Assembly (NCBI RefSeq): GCF_015711645.1
Contig: NZ_JABTEX010000003.1
Span: forward strand, 434,001 to 498,000
DNA from: Planomonospora sp. ID82291
GTDB lineage: Bacteria; Actinomycetota; Actinomycetes; Streptosporangiales; Streptosporangiaceae
Reading direction: 5' to 3'
DNA: 64,000 bases
The notes beneath the pieces are model-generated. The model searched no databases and was not told the origin of the DNA. It worked only from the letters and a program-made list of their open reading frames with translations. The translations under genes were made by a program, and so were the position numbers. Position 1 is the first letter of the stretch, and each line of letters opens with the position of its first letter. Shown piece after piece: positions 6,683 to 15,698 of the stretch.

Positions 6683-7951
6683 TCAGAGCCGCACGGGCAG
6701 CCGGGCCAGGCGCCACATGCCCGGCAGCGGCCGCCGGGGAAGGTCCTCGGGCGCCACGGCCAGGGCGAGGTCCGGGAAGCGGCGCAGCAGCGCCGCCAGG
6801 GCCACCTCGCCCTCCTGCCGGGCCAGCGCGGCGCCCAGGCAGTAGTGCATCCCGTGGCCGAAGCCGACGTGCGTCTCCCGCCGCCCGTCCGGTTCGCGGG
6901 TGATGTCGAGGCGGTCGGGATCGGCGAACACGCGCGGGTCGCGGTTGGCTCCGGCCAGTACGGCCACCGCCGCCTCGCCCCGGCGGACCGTCAGACCGCC
7001 GATCCCGACGTCCTCGGCGGCGTAGCGCATCCGGGCCAGGTGGACCGGCCCGCACCAGCGCATCAGTTCGTGGACGGCGCGGGGCATCAGCTCCGGCTCG
7101 CGGCGGAGCAGGGCCAGCTGACCGGGATGGGCGAGCAGGGCCGCGGTCCCGTTGCCGATCAGGTGGGCGGTGGTCTCGTGCCCGGCCAGGACCAGGGTCA
7201 GGACCATCGTGACCAGTTCGGCGTCGCCGAGCCGGTCGCCGTCCTCGTCGTGGACGTGGACCAGCCCGGTGAGCAGGTCGTCGCCGGGGGCGGCGCGGCG
7301 CCGTACGATCAGCTCCTCGATGTGGCCGACCATGTCGCGCAGCACCGCGCCGAACCCCGCCGGGTCCGGGGTGAACAGTGCGGCGCCCCATTCCCGCCAC
7401 CGGGGGCGGTCCTCCTGCGGGATGCCGACCAGCTCGCAGATGACGGTGATCGGCAGCGGGTAGGCGACGTGCTCGATCAGGTCGGCGACGCCGTCCTCGG
7501 CCGTGCCGGGGAGCCGGTCGAGGAGGTCGTCGGCGATCGCGGCGACCCGCGGGCGCAGTTCGGCGACCCGGCGTGCGGTGAAGGCCCGGGAGACGAGCCG
7601 GCGCAGCCGGACGTGGTCCTCGCCGTCGGCGTCCAGGATGCCGTCCAGCACGTACCGCGCGTACTCCGGGGGGATGCCGCGCGCCCGGATCACCTGCTCG
7701 CGGATGTTCTGCACGTCCCCCCCGGGGACGTGGGCCGGGTCGTTGACGAACCGGGGGTCGCCCAGGACCGTCCTGACGTCGTCGTACCGGGTGACCAGCC
7801 AGACGGGGGCGGCGGCGCCGGGGAAGGCGCCGCGCACCATGGGGGCCTGCTCCCGCATCCGCGCGAACCCGCCGTACGGGTCGCTCAGCAGTGCGGGATC
7901 CGTCAGGTCGAACGCGCCGGTCGCGGCCGGACCTGCCGCCGGAGTGCTCAT
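6683..7951 (-). CDS. cytochrome P450
   Basis: A 422-residue soluble bacterial P450. It has the I-helix oxygen-binding motif LAGHETTAHLI, the ExxR of the K-helix (HELMRW), and the haem loop HVGFGHGMHYCLGAALAR with C371 as the axial ligand. Layout and length fit the CYP107/CYP105-like class that needs separate ferredoxin and reductase partners; none is adjacent. The TetR gene directly upstream on the same strand (69 bp gap) probably controls it. The substrate cannot be predicted. A secondary-metabolite or xenobiotic hydroxylation role is possible, but no biosynthetic cluster surrounds it. Confidence 0.92.
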   Translation of the reverse strand: MSTPAAGPAATGAFDLTDPALLSDPYGGFARMREQAPMVRGAFPGAAAPVWLVTRYDDVRTVLGDPRFVNDPAHVPGGDVQNIREQVIRARGIPPEYARYVLDGILDADGEDHVRLRRLVSRAFTARRVAELRPRVAAIADDLLDRLPGTAEDGVADLIEHVAYPLPITVICELVGIPQEDRPRWREWGAALFTPDPAGFGAVLRDMVGHIEELIVRRRAAPGDDLLTGLVHVHDEDGDRLGDAELVTMVLTLVLAGHETTAHLIGNGTAALLAHPGQLALLRREPELMPRAVHELMRWCGPVHLARMRYAAEDVGIGGLTVRRGEAAVAVLAGANRDPRVFADPDRLDITREPDGRRETHVGFGHGMHYCLGAALARQEGEVALAALLRRFPDLALAVAPEDLPRRPLPGMWRLARLPVRL

Positions 7952-8020
7952 GGTCTCCCCCTCGTGGTCTTCTCGTGCCCTCCCCCCATGGTCTTCCCCT
8001 CGCGGACGTCCCGGTGGACG

Positions 8021-8776
8021 TCAGGCGAGTTTCTGGCGCACGATCTCCTCGTGCAGCCGGTCGTGCAGGCGGCGGCCGAGGGCGACGACCTCGGCCGCCG
8101 CCGCGTGCACCGCCGCGGGTGCCGCCCGGGGACCGGGGGGCTGCTCGAACGCCGAGCGCACGACCCCGGCGAGCACGCCCGCCGTCGCCGCGACGCCCGG
8201 CTCCTCCCCCGGGGCCGCCGGCCCGCTCACCAGGAAACCGGTCATGACGGCGGCGAACGCGTGGCGCTGCAGCCGGAGCGGGGTGTCGGTGCGCACCAGG
8301 CCGTGCGCGCGCAGCGCCTCGAAACAGCCGTCGGCGACCCGCTCGGCGGTCTCGACGAGGTCCCCGAGCAGCGCGGGTGCCCTTCCGAGCAGCGCGCCCA
8401 GCGCCTCGGAGTCGGCCGTGAGGACCGTCCGCGCGACGGGGTCGTGGTGGATCAGGAGGTAGGCCGACCGGGCCAGCTCGCTGAGCAGGGCCGCGGAGGG
8501 ATCCGCCCGCGCGTCCTGGACGAGGTGCCCGGTCATCCACCGCAGGGAGCGCATCAGCACCGTCAGGAACAGCGCCTCCTCCGTGGCGAAGTGCAGGTGG
8601 ACGGTGCCCCTGCCGACGCCCGCGCGACGGGCGACGTCCTCGACGGTGACCCGTCGGCATCCCTGGACGGCCAGCAGCTCGGCGGCGGCGTCCAGGATCC
8701 GCTCGGCCCGCCGGTCGCGCCCGGCCTCGGCCGGGGTCATCGAGGTCGTGCCGGAAGGTGTGTCCAGTGGTGTCAC
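8021..8776 (-). CDS. TetR family regulator
   Basis: A 251-residue TetR protein. The helix-turn-helix lies at about residues 22-65 (ILDAAAELLAVQGCRRVTVEDVARRAGVGRGTVHLHF pattern, read as A..LL...G...TV..VA..AGV..GT...HF). The rest is an all-helical ligand and dimer domain with no recognisable ligand class. It precedes the P450 gene on the same strand, which makes that gene its most likely target. The start at 8776 gives about 20 residues before the first helix; the later ATG (MTPAEAGRDRRAERI) is also plausible. Confidence 0.85.
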   Translation of the reverse strand: MTPLDTPSGTTSMTPAEAGRDRRAERILDAAAELLAVQGCRRVTVEDVARRAGVGRGTVHLHFATEEALFLTVLMRSLRWMTGHLVQDARADPSAALLSELARSAYLLIHHDPVARTVLTADSEALGALLGRAPALLGDLVETAERVADGCFEALRAHGLVRTDTPLRLQRHAFAAVMTGFLVSGPAAPGEEPGVAATAGVLAGVVRSAFEQPPGPRAAPAAVHAAAAEVVALGRRLHDRLHEEIVRQKLA

Positions 8777-8963
8777 GTCGCGGGGTCTTCCTGGTGCGTT
8801 CGTTCGCGGTGCTCGTCGGCGCCGGCCGGGTGGCCGGACGGGAGGTCCGGCGACCCGGTCAACCCTAGTGGGGCCCGGCCGGGCCGCCCTGGTGCGAGGC
8901 CGGGCGGCGGACGCCGGCCGACCGGGGCCTCAGGACGCTCCGTCCGGTGCCGATGGGACCTTC

Positions 8964-10691
8964 ATGACCGAGCACGTTCAATCCCTCGACGCCCGGGACA
9001 GGACCCTGGCCGGGCTTCTGGAGTACCCGCACGGACGCGTCGTGGCCCTGGCGCCCGACGCGCGGCGCGTACCGGTTCCCGCGGCGCTCGGCCTCGGTGA
9101 CGACCGGCTGGTCCCCGTGCCGGAGGGCGGGGCCAACATGCTGGAGCTGCTGCACCCGGACGACGTGGTGCCGGCCCTCACGACGTGGGAGCGCGTGGCC
9201 AGAACGGGGGTGGCGTCGCTCGACGCCCGCCTGCACGACGAACCGGACCGTCACTACAAGGTGACCGCCATCGACATGCGGCACCGCTACGGCGTTTTCG
9301 TCTGCGTCCTGGTGCCTCTCGACGACGACGGGTCCGTCTCCGGCACCTCGATCGAGCAGTCGCTGGCGTCCCTGCGTCCGCGCTCCGGCCGGATGCTCAA
9401 GAAGTTCGACGGGGTCATCACCGAGATCGACGACCGGGTGACCCGGATGCTCGGCTGGACCCGGCAGCAGATGATCGGTTCCCGGTCGACGCACTTCTTC
9501 CATGAGGAGGACGTGCACCGCTCCATCGCCGGCTGGCTCGACATGCTGGGCACCAGGCAGGGGTCGCGGTCACGGGTGCGCCACCGCTGCGCGGACGGCG
9601 GCTGGCTCTGGATCGAGATCGAGAACATCTATCCGCAGGCGGCCGAACTCGCCGACGCCGTCATCGTCAGCCACATCAGCGACATCTCCGAGGAGATGGC
9701 CGCCTACGAGGCGCTGGGCCAGCGCGAGCACCTGTTCCGCCGGCTCGCCGACTCGCTGCCCATCGGCCTGCTGCAGCTCGGGCAGGACGGTTCCGTCGTC
9801 TACGCCAATTCCCTGCTCGCCGCGATGCTCGGCACCGGTGCGGCCAGGACCGCTCAGGAGCAGCTGGCGAGCGTCGCCGACCGTGACCGCATGATGCTGG
9901 ACACGGCGCTGGAGCACGTGCTGCGCGGAGGACCCGACCGCGAACTCGAGGTCGCCGTCGAGCCGGTCGCGGCCCGCGGGGAGCCGCGCCGCTGCACGAT
10001 GACCCTGATCGGCCTGTCGGATGAGGAGGGCGCGCCCGGAGCCCTCATCTGCGTCCGCGACATCACCGAGAGCGTGCGTTCACGCGAGGAGCTGCGGATC
10101 AGGGCGACGTTCGACCATCTCACCGGCTGCCACAACCGCGCCTCCAGCCTCGCGATCCTCGACCGGGAGCTGAGCGTGCAGGACCACCGGCGCACCGGAG
10201 TGATCTTCATCGACCTCAACGAGTTCAAGTCCGTCAACGACTCCCTCGGGCACGCGGCGGGCGACGAGCTGCTCGTGCAGGCGGCGAACCGGATCAGGGG
10301 GGTGCTCCGCGGCGACGACGTCGTCGGGCGGATCGGCGGGGACGAGTTCCTGCTGATCTGCCCGCGGCTCGACCTGCCCGCGGAGGTCACCGCCATCGCC
10401 GAGCGGGTCGCCGAGGCGCTGGAGGGCGAGGTCGTGCTGCCCGGCGGCACGGCACGGCTCAGCGCGGCCATCGGGGTGACGTGCTCCATGCCCGGCTCCA
10501 CGGGCGACGCCCTCATCGCGCAGGCCGACACCGCCATGTACGCGTCCAAACGCCGGCGGTCCCGGCGCCCGGTGCCGTTCGACGAGGCCTTCACGGGAGC
10601 GGAGACGGAAGCGGGAGCGGGAGCGGGAGCAGGAATGGGAATGGGAGCGGGAACGCCCTCGCCGCCGCCCCCGGGGGCCGTCCGGACGTGA
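8964..10691 (+). CDS. PAS-PAS-GGDEF diguanylate cyclase
   Basis: A 575-residue cytoplasmic signalling protein. There are two PAS-like regions, about residues 140-260 (ending VSHISDISEEM) and 265-375 (ending ICVRDITESV), then a GGDEF domain to about 540. The active-site loop is intact (GGDEF at 458-462), and the product-inhibition site RxxD (RGDD) sits five residues before it. It should therefore make cyclic di-GMP and be feedback-inhibited. No EAL domain is present. The first 130 residues resemble a degenerate sensory region. The tail carries a Gly/Ala/Met run from GGGAGC-type repeats. The ATG at 8964 is the first start consistent with divergence from the TetR gene. Confidence 0.87.
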   Translation: MTEHVQSLDARDRTLAGLLEYPHGRVVALAPDARRVPVPAALGLGDDRLVPVPEGGANMLELLHPDDVVPALTTWERVARTGVASLDARLHDEPDRHYKVTAIDMRHRYGVFVCVLVPLDDDGSVSGTSIEQSLASLRPRSGRMLKKFDGVITEIDDRVTRMLGWTRQQMIGSRSTHFFHEEDVHRSIAGWLDMLGTRQGSRSRVRHRCADGGWLWIEIENIYPQAAELADAVIVSHISDISEEMAAYEALGQREHLFRRLADSLPIGLLQLGQDGSVVYANSLLAAMLGTGAARTAQEQLASVADRDRMMLDTALEHVLRGGPDRELEVAVEPVAARGEPRRCTMTLIGLSDEEGAPGALICVRDITESVRSREELRIRATFDHLTGCHNRASSLAILDRELSVQDHRRTGVIFIDLNEFKSVNDSLGHAAGDELLVQAANRIRGVLRGDDVVGRIGGDEFLLICPRLDLPAEVTAIAERVAEALEGEVVLPGGTARLSAAIGVTCSMPGSTGDALIAQADTAMYASKRRRSRRPVPFDEAFTGAETEAGAGAGAGMGMGAGTPSPPPPGAVRT

Positions 10692-10721
10692 GAGGCGCCG
10701 TCTGGCGGGCAGGAGCCGCGC

Positions 10722-12260
10722 ATGACTACGCAATCCTTCTGGATCGAATCGGCGGCGGGCCGGCCGTACCCGGTGCTCACCCAGGACCTCGAGGTCGACG
10801 TCGCCGTGGTCGGCGCCGGGATCGCCGGGCTGAGCACGGCCTGGGAACTGGTGAAGGAGGGCCTGTCGGTGGCGGTGCTGGAGGCCGGGAGGGTCGCGGA
10901 GGGCGTCACCGGGAACACCACGGCCAAGCTCTCGGCCCAGCACACGCTGATCTACGCCAGGCTGGCCAAGTCCGCCGGGGCGGAGACCGCGCGGCTGTAC
11001 GCCACCTCCCAGACGGAGGCGGTCGAGCACGTGGCACGGACCGCCGCCGAGCTCGGCGTCGACTGCGAACTGGAGCGGCTCCCCTCCTACACCTACGTGG
11101 AGTCCGAGGACGGCGTCGAGGAGCTGCGCAGGGAGGCCGAGGCCGCCGCGGAGGCGGGGCTGGCCGCGGAGTTCACGACCGCACCGCCCCTGCCCTTCCC
11201 GGTCGCCGGGGCGGTGCGGGTGGACGGGCAGGCGCAGTTCCACCCCCGCCGGTACCTGCTCGGCCTCGCCGAGGCGATGACCGCCCGCGGAGTGCGGATC
11301 TTCGAGGGCACCCGCGTCGTGGCGCTCGACGAGGGCGAGCCGTGCAGCCTGCGGACCGAGGGCGGGGCCACCGTCACGGCCCGGGACGTCGTGGTGGCCA
11401 CGCACTACCCGGTGTTCGACCGCGCCATGCTGTTCACCCGCATGAAGCCGCACCGCGAACTGGTCGTCGCCGCACCGATCCCGGTCGGCGCCGACCCGCG
11501 CGGCATGTTCATCACCACCGAGCAGAACACCCGCTCCGTGCGGACCGCGCCGTACGGCGAGGGCCGGCGGCTGCTGATCGTCACCGGCGAGCAGTTCGAA
11601 CCTGGCGCCGGCGGGGTGGGCGAGCGGTTCGACCGGCTGGCCGCGTGGACGGCCGAGCGGTTCGGCGCCACCGAGGTCGCCTACCGCTGGGCGGCCCAGG
11701 ACAACCACACCACCGACGGGCTGCCCTTCATCGGACCGCTCCACCCGGGCGCCCGTCACGTCTACGTCGCCACCGGGTTCGGCGGCTGGGGCATGAGCAA
11801 CGGCGTCATGTCGGGCCTGCTGCTCACGGATCTGATCCGCGGGCGGCAGCGGTCGTGGACCCGGCTCTACGACCCCCGGCGGCTGCACCCGCTCCGGGAG
11901 GCGGGGCCGGCGCTGAAGATGCAGGCGGCCGTCGCCGCCCACTTCGTCGGCGACCGGCTGGGCACCGGATCGGCCGGCGCGCTGGAGGAGCTGGGCCCGG
12001 GGCAGGGTGCGGTCCTCAAGGTGGGCGGGAAGCGCTGCGCGGTCTACCGCGACGAGGACGGGCGGGTCCACGCGGTCTCGGCGGTCTGCACCCACCTGGG
12101 ATGCGTGGTGGGCTTCAACGACGCCGAGCGCACCTGGGAGTGCCCCTGCCACGGCTCGCGGTTCGGCGTGGACGGCTCGGTCCTGCAGGGACCGGCCACC
12201 GAGCCCCTCGACCGGATGGAGCTGCCGGCCGCCGAGACGGAGCGCGAGGCGACCGGATGA
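10722..12260 (+). CDS. FAD-dependent oxidoreductase with C-terminal Rieske domain
   Basis: A 512-residue fusion. The N-terminal 390 residues are a DAO/glycine-oxidase-type flavoprotein with the dinucleotide fold VVGAGIAGLSTA (G31, G33, G36) and a DGLPFIGPL segment near the end of the FAD domain. A Rieske [2Fe-2S] domain occupies about 415-505: C456-x-H458 (CTHLGC) and C474-x2-H477 (CPCHGSRF), with C461 and C476 placed for the extra disulfide of bc1-type Rieske proteins. Such fusions are common in actinomycetes but their substrate is unknown. It starts 30 bp after the GGDEF gene and may be co-transcribed with it. Confidence 0.87.
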   Translation: MTTQSFWIESAAGRPYPVLTQDLEVDVAVVGAGIAGLSTAWELVKEGLSVAVLEAGRVAEGVTGNTTAKLSAQHTLIYARLAKSAGAETARLYATSQTEAVEHVARTAAELGVDCELERLPSYTYVESEDGVEELRREAEAAAEAGLAAEFTTAPPLPFPVAGAVRVDGQAQFHPRRYLLGLAEAMTARGVRIFEGTRVVALDEGEPCSLRTEGGATVTARDVVVATHYPVFDRAMLFTRMKPHRELVVAAPIPVGADPRGMFITTEQNTRSVRTAPYGEGRRLLIVTGEQFEPGAGGVGERFDRLAAWTAERFGATEVAYRWAAQDNHTTDGLPFIGPLHPGARHVYVATGFGGWGMSNGVMSGLLLTDLIRGRQRSWTRLYDPRRLHPLREAGPALKMQAAVAAHFVGDRLGTGSAGALEELGPGQGAVLKVGGKRCAVYRDEDGRVHAVSAVCTHLGCVVGFNDAERTWECPCHGSRFGVDGSVLQGPATEPLDRMELPAAETEREATG

Positions 12261-12293
12261 CCGGCTGACACCGCCCGGCCTCCTCCGCTCCGG

Positions 12294-12331
12294 CCCGCCC
12301 CGTTCCGGCCGGACGGACGGAACGGGGCGGG
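12294..12331. terminator. bidirectional terminator between convergent genes
   Basis: A 14-bp perfect stem (12294-12307 with 12318-12331) and a 10-nt loop lie in the 93-bp gap between the Rieske gene and the DUF2786 gene, which converge. No U-tract follows, as is common in high-GC actinomycetes. Confidence 0.7.
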
Positions 12332-12353
12332 GCGGGGCGAGGCGAGGCGGGGG

Positions 12354-12803
12354 TCACCTCTGCCGCTGGTGGGCGCCCCGCCGGGAGCCGCGGAACAGGT
12401 CCCTGCGCTGCAGGAGGTAGGCGAGCTTGGCGGCGGTGACGCGGACCGCCTCCTCGTGCCGGTGGCGCTTGGCCGGGACGGTCGCGGCCCAGCGTTCGAG
12501 CACGCGGGCCATCTCGTCGGCGACCTCGCCGATCACCCGGTAGCGGGTGCTGAAGGCGTACAGGTCGCCGTGGACCTCGTCGACCAGGTCCCCGTCCACC
12601 CTGCGGGTCAGCGGGGTGATCCCCTTGAGGATGCCCGCCTCCATCCCCGGGGTCACCGGGGCGCGGCGGGCGTCGCCGTCCGGGACCATGACCAGCGCCC
12701 GGACCCGGGCGAGGGCCAGCGCCCGCTCGGCCTGCGGGGTGGCGGGGTGCTCGGCGAGATCCAGCAGGCGGCGCAGGGTCTCCTGCGTCTTGTCGTCGAA
12801 CAT
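12354..12803 (-). CDS. DUF2786 domain protein
   Basis: A 149-residue protein whose first 40 residues (KTQETLRRLLDLAEHP then AERALALARVRALVM) match the DUF2786 pattern of a helix pair rich in Leu and Ala. The remainder is helical and basic, ending in a Gln/Arg-rich tail. No function is established for the family. The ATG at 12803 is preferred because the domain begins there; the open frame upstream is not family-like. A terminator shared with the Rieske gene follows it. Confidence 0.6.
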   Translation of the reverse strand: MFDDKTQETLRRLLDLAEHPATPQAERALALARVRALVMVPDGDARRAPVTPGMEAGILKGITPLTRRVDGDLVDEVHGDLYAFSTRYRVIGEVADEMARVLERWAATVPAKRHRHEEAVRVTAAKLAYLLQRRDLFRGSRRGAHQRQR

Positions 12804-13034
12804 GGAGGAGCCCGTTCCCGTCGCGTGGTGTCGCGCACATGCTATTCGACCGGGATGCGACGGCGGCCCGTGACGGGCGATGGTAGACCGCGGGCCGCTC
12901 CACCGCTTCCCATCCATCGAACTCGGTATCAGTCAGCCGATCGTCCCTCTTGTCAGGGTTTACCGGAATAAAGTCCAGCCTTGTCGATTGATGACCCCTT
13001 TTCGGAGGGCGGGGGACGAAAGTGACGGGCGGGC

Positions 13035-13814
13035 GTGGATCCGATAGGCGACGAACTGCTGGAAGTCGTGGTGGCGGAACTCGGGTACCGGGAGCGCCCC
13101 GGACAGCACACCAAGTTCGGCGAGTGGTACTCGGCCACCGTCCGGGACCCCCGGTACCGCACGGCCCCCTGGTGTGACATGTTCATCGCCTGGGCGGCGG
13201 AGCAGGCGGACGTGACGGACTACGTCGGCCGGTTCGCCTGGACGCCCTCGCACGCCCGCTGGTTCGAGACCAACGGCGCCTGGACCGCCGAACCGGAGCC
13301 CGGGGCCCTGGTCTTCTTCGACTGGTCGGGCGGCGACGACATCAGGGGCATCGACCACGTCGGCATCGTGGAGCGCGTCGAGGGTGGAACGATCCACACG
13401 ATCGAGGCCAACGTCGACCGGGTCTGGCTGAAGCGCAAGGTCCGCGACCAGGAGAAGGTCGTCGGCTACGGACTGCCGCGCAAGGTCAGGGAGAACCTCG
13501 TCCGGCCCTCCGTGGAGGACGGGGAGGACGGGGCGGACGGGGCGGACGGGGCGGACGAGGCGGCGCAGGCGGGCAGGCCGATCGAGGTGCGCCCCGCGCC
13601 CGCCGCGGACACCACGGCCCTGACCCTGTCCGACGCCGACGGCGCGCTCCCCGCGCTCCTGGAACCCGCTCCGCTGACGGTGCTGACCGTCCTGGTGCTC
13701 GGCTGGGCCTTCCTCGTCGCCCGCCGGCGGCCGCGCCCCGCGCCGAGCGGGCGGCACCGGCGGCGGTCCGGGCACCGACGCACCGGAGGGGACCGACGGG
13801 ATTTGATCGATTAG
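13035..13814 (+). CDS. CHAP-domain protein with C-terminal membrane segment
   Basis: A 259-residue protein. Residues 1-155 are a CHAP amidase/endopeptidase domain with catalytic C47 (APWCDMFIAW) and H108 (GIDHVGIVER). CHAP enzymes cut peptidoglycan stem peptides or cross-bridges. Unusually there is no signal peptide: the protein starts in the domain (GTG at 13035) and has one hydrophobic helix only near the C-terminus (LTVLTVLVLGWAFLVA), followed by a strongly basic tail. Between them lies a DGADGADGADE repeat coded by a 9-nt unit. Topology and export route are unclear. Its stop codon overlaps the iron box of the next gene. Confidence 0.75.
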   Translation: MDPIGDELLEVVVAELGYRERPGQHTKFGEWYSATVRDPRYRTAPWCDMFIAWAAEQADVTDYVGRFAWTPSHARWFETNGAWTAEPEPGALVFFDWSGGDDIRGIDHVGIVERVEGGTIHTIEANVDRVWLKRKVRDQEKVVGYGLPRKVRENLVRPSVEDGEDGADGADGADEAAQAGRPIEVRPAPAADTTALTLSDADGALPALLEPAPLTVLTVLVLGWAFLVARRRPRPAPSGRHRRRSGHRRTGGDRRDLID

Positions 13815-13829
13815 GTTAGGCAAAGCTAA
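13811..13829. promoter_or_regulatory. iron box (IdeR/DmdR-type operator)
   Basis: TTAGGTTAGGCAAAGCTAA is a good match to the 19-bp IdeR/DmdR1 consensus TTAGGTTAGGCTAACCTAA, with the left arm complete. It lies 36 bp before the siderophore-interacting protein gene and overlaps the end of the CHAP gene. Iron-replete repression of the downstream gene is expected. Confidence 0.8.
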
Positions 13830-13864
13830 GTTGGTCGTGCAACCTCCTGACAGAAGGCGATTCC

Positions 13865-14806
13865 ATGACCGTGAACAGCGCCCCGGCCCCGGATCAGGCC
13901 AGGGAGATCCCGGCCTACCGTTTCTTCCACGTGCAGGTCCTGCGCTCGCACCGGCTCAGCCCGAGCTTCGTGCGGATCACCCTCACCGGCGACGACCTGG
14001 CCGCCTTCGCCCCGTGCGGTTTCGACCAGCGCATCAAGATCGTCCTTCCCCTGGCCGACGGCACCCTCACCCCGCTCGGCGACGACGACGCCTGGTACGG
14101 ACGCTGGCGGATGCTCCCCGACGCCCTGCGCAACCCGATCCGCACCTACACCGTGCGCGCCGTACGGCCGGAGCTGCGCGAGCTCGACGTCGACTTCGTC
14201 CTGCACGGCGACGCCAGCCCCGCCTCCCGCTGGGCCACCTACGCCGCCCCCGGCCACCGGCTCGCGGTGCTCGGCCCCAACGCGGAGTTCTCCGGCCCGA
14301 CCGGCGGCCAGGAGTGGGCGCCGCCGCCCGGGGCCGACCGGTTCCTGCTGGCCGGCGACGAGACCGCGGTCCCCGCGATCTGCTCGATCGCCGAGGGCCT
14401 CTCCTCCGAGGTGCGGGTCCGGCTCCTGCTGGAGGTCCCCGAGGCCGCCGACGCGCTGCCGCTCGACGTCCCGCCGGGCGTGCGGGTCACCTGGCTGCCC
14501 CGCGACGGGGCCCGCCACGGCGAGCTGCTGGTTCCCGCGGTGCGCGAGGCCGTCCGCGAGCTCGCCGCGCCGGAGGTCTCCCCCGGCGCGGCGACCGCGC
14601 TGGAGGACGTCGACGTGGACGCGGACATCCTCTGGGAGGTCCCCCAGCCCACCGGTTCCGTCGCGGGCGGGTTCTACGCCTGGCTGGCCGGCGAGGCCGG
14701 GGTGGTCAAGCTGCTCCGGCGCCACCTGGTGCAGGAGGCCGGGATCGACCGCTCCTCGGTGGCCTTCATGGGCTACTGGCGGCTGGGACGCACCGAGGGA
14801 GACTGA
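13865..14806 (+). CDS. siderophore-interacting protein (ferric-siderophore reductase)
   Basis: A 313-residue flavoprotein of the ViuB/SIP family. The N-terminal FAD-binding barrel has RTYTVR (about residue 97) and HGDASPASRWA motifs; the C-terminal NAD(P)H-binding half has LLAGDETAVPAICSIAE and ends in SVAFMGYWRLGRTEGD, typical of the family. It reduces ferric siderophores in the cytoplasm so that iron is released. The upstream iron box fits this role. No siderophore biosynthesis or uptake genes are adjacent, so it acts with a system coded elsewhere. Confidence 0.92.
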   Translation: MTVNSAPAPDQAREIPAYRFFHVQVLRSHRLSPSFVRITLTGDDLAAFAPCGFDQRIKIVLPLADGTLTPLGDDDAWYGRWRMLPDALRNPIRTYTVRAVRPELRELDVDFVLHGDASPASRWATYAAPGHRLAVLGPNAEFSGPTGGQEWAPPPGADRFLLAGDETAVPAICSIAEGLSSEVRVRLLLEVPEAADALPLDVPPGVRVTWLPRDGARHGELLVPAVREAVRELAAPEVSPGAATALEDVDVDADILWEVPQPTGSVAGGFYAWLAGEAGVVKLLRRHLVQEAGIDRSSVAFMGYWRLGRTEGD

Positions 14807-15035
14807 GGGCGGCCCGTCCCGTCCCACCGGTCCTCTCCGGGGTGCCGGGACGCGTCGCGCGGCGTCCCGCCTCGCCGGTCAGGCGCCCGCCCCGGAGAGG
14901 GCGCCGAGGCGGGCCGGCCCCGTTTCCAGGCGCCCGCCGCCGCCGCGGTGGCCGCCTCCGCGGCCGTGATCGGATTCCGTCACCCCGGCGACGGCCACGG
15001 AGCCGCGCCGACCCGCCCCGCACCTTCCGTTATTA

Positions 15036-15051
15036 CGCTACTGTAGTAGCG
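15036..15051. promoter_or_regulatory. palindromic operator of TetR gene
   Basis: CGCTACT-GT-AGTAGCG is an inverted repeat with 7-bp arms, 14 bases ahead of the TetR start and just before the AAAAGGAGG ribosome site (15052-15060). Its size and position fit self-repression by the TetR protein encoded next. Confidence 0.65.
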
Positions 15052-15065
15052 AAAAGGAGGGCGGG

Positions 15066-15698
15066 ATGAACCAGGCCCGGCGGGGACGCCCGCGTGACGC
15101 ACAGGTCGACGAGCGGATCCTGCGGACGGCCGCCGGACTGCTCCTGGAGCGCGGCTACCCCGGGTTGTCCATCGACGAGGTGGCCGAACGGGCCGGCGTC
15201 GCCAAGACCACCCTCTACCGCCGCTGGCCGACCAAGGACCACCTGGCCGTCGCGGTGGTCGCCCGGCTCCAGGACGACGACCGCATCGACGACACCGGCG
15301 ACATCCGCCGGGACCTGACCGGCTACATGGAGAAGATCGCCGACGCGCTCAACCGCATGCGCTCGGCCGGAAGACCCGCCGACCGCGACGACCGGTCGGC
15401 GGGGGTCGTGGCCGAACTCGTGGCCGCCGGCGCACGCCACGACGACATCGGGGAGATGGGCCGCCAGGTCTACGCCCGGCGCAACGCCCTGGCCCTCGGA
15501 CTCATCGAGCGGGCGCGCCTGCGCGGGGAACTGCGGGCCGATCTCGACGCCGCCGTGCTCCTCGACCAGCTCGCCGGCGCCCTCTACTACCGCGTCCTGG
15601 TCACCGGCGCCCCGGTGGACCGCGCCTATGCCGAACGCCTCGTGGCCGGCGCGCTCGACGGCGCGCTGAACCGGAAGGAACCCCCCACGTGTCCGTGA
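15066..15698 (+). CDS. TetR family regulator (AcrR-like)
   Basis: A 210-residue TetR protein with the helix-turn-helix at about 15-60 (ILRTAAGLLLERGYPGLSID, then AGVAKTTLYRRWPTKDHL) and a C-terminal domain of the TetR_C_11-like type. The strong ribosome site ends six bases before the ATG. The hydrolase gene starts inside its last codons (10-nt overlap), so the two are translationally coupled. The regulator probably controls this two-gene unit through the palindrome at 15036-15051. Confidence 0.88.
   Translation: MNQARRGRPRDAQVDERILRTAAGLLLERGYPGLSIDEVAERAGVAKTTLYRRWPTKDHLAVAVVARLQDDDRIDDTGDIRRDLTGYMEKIADALNRMRSAGRPADRDDRSAGVVAELVAAGARHDDIGEMGRQVYARRNALALGLIERARLRGELRADLDAAVLLDQLAGALYYRVLVTGAPVDRAYAERLVAGALDGALNRKEPPTCP

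Noticed and set aside
6593-9100. Long plus-strand frame opposite P450 and TetR
   Set aside because: Shadow of two clear minus-strand genes; no motif.
6683-12260. Secondary-metabolite cluster around the P450 and FAD-Rieske genes
   Set aside because: No polyketide, peptide, terpene or other core biosynthetic gene is nearby; the genes are separate units.
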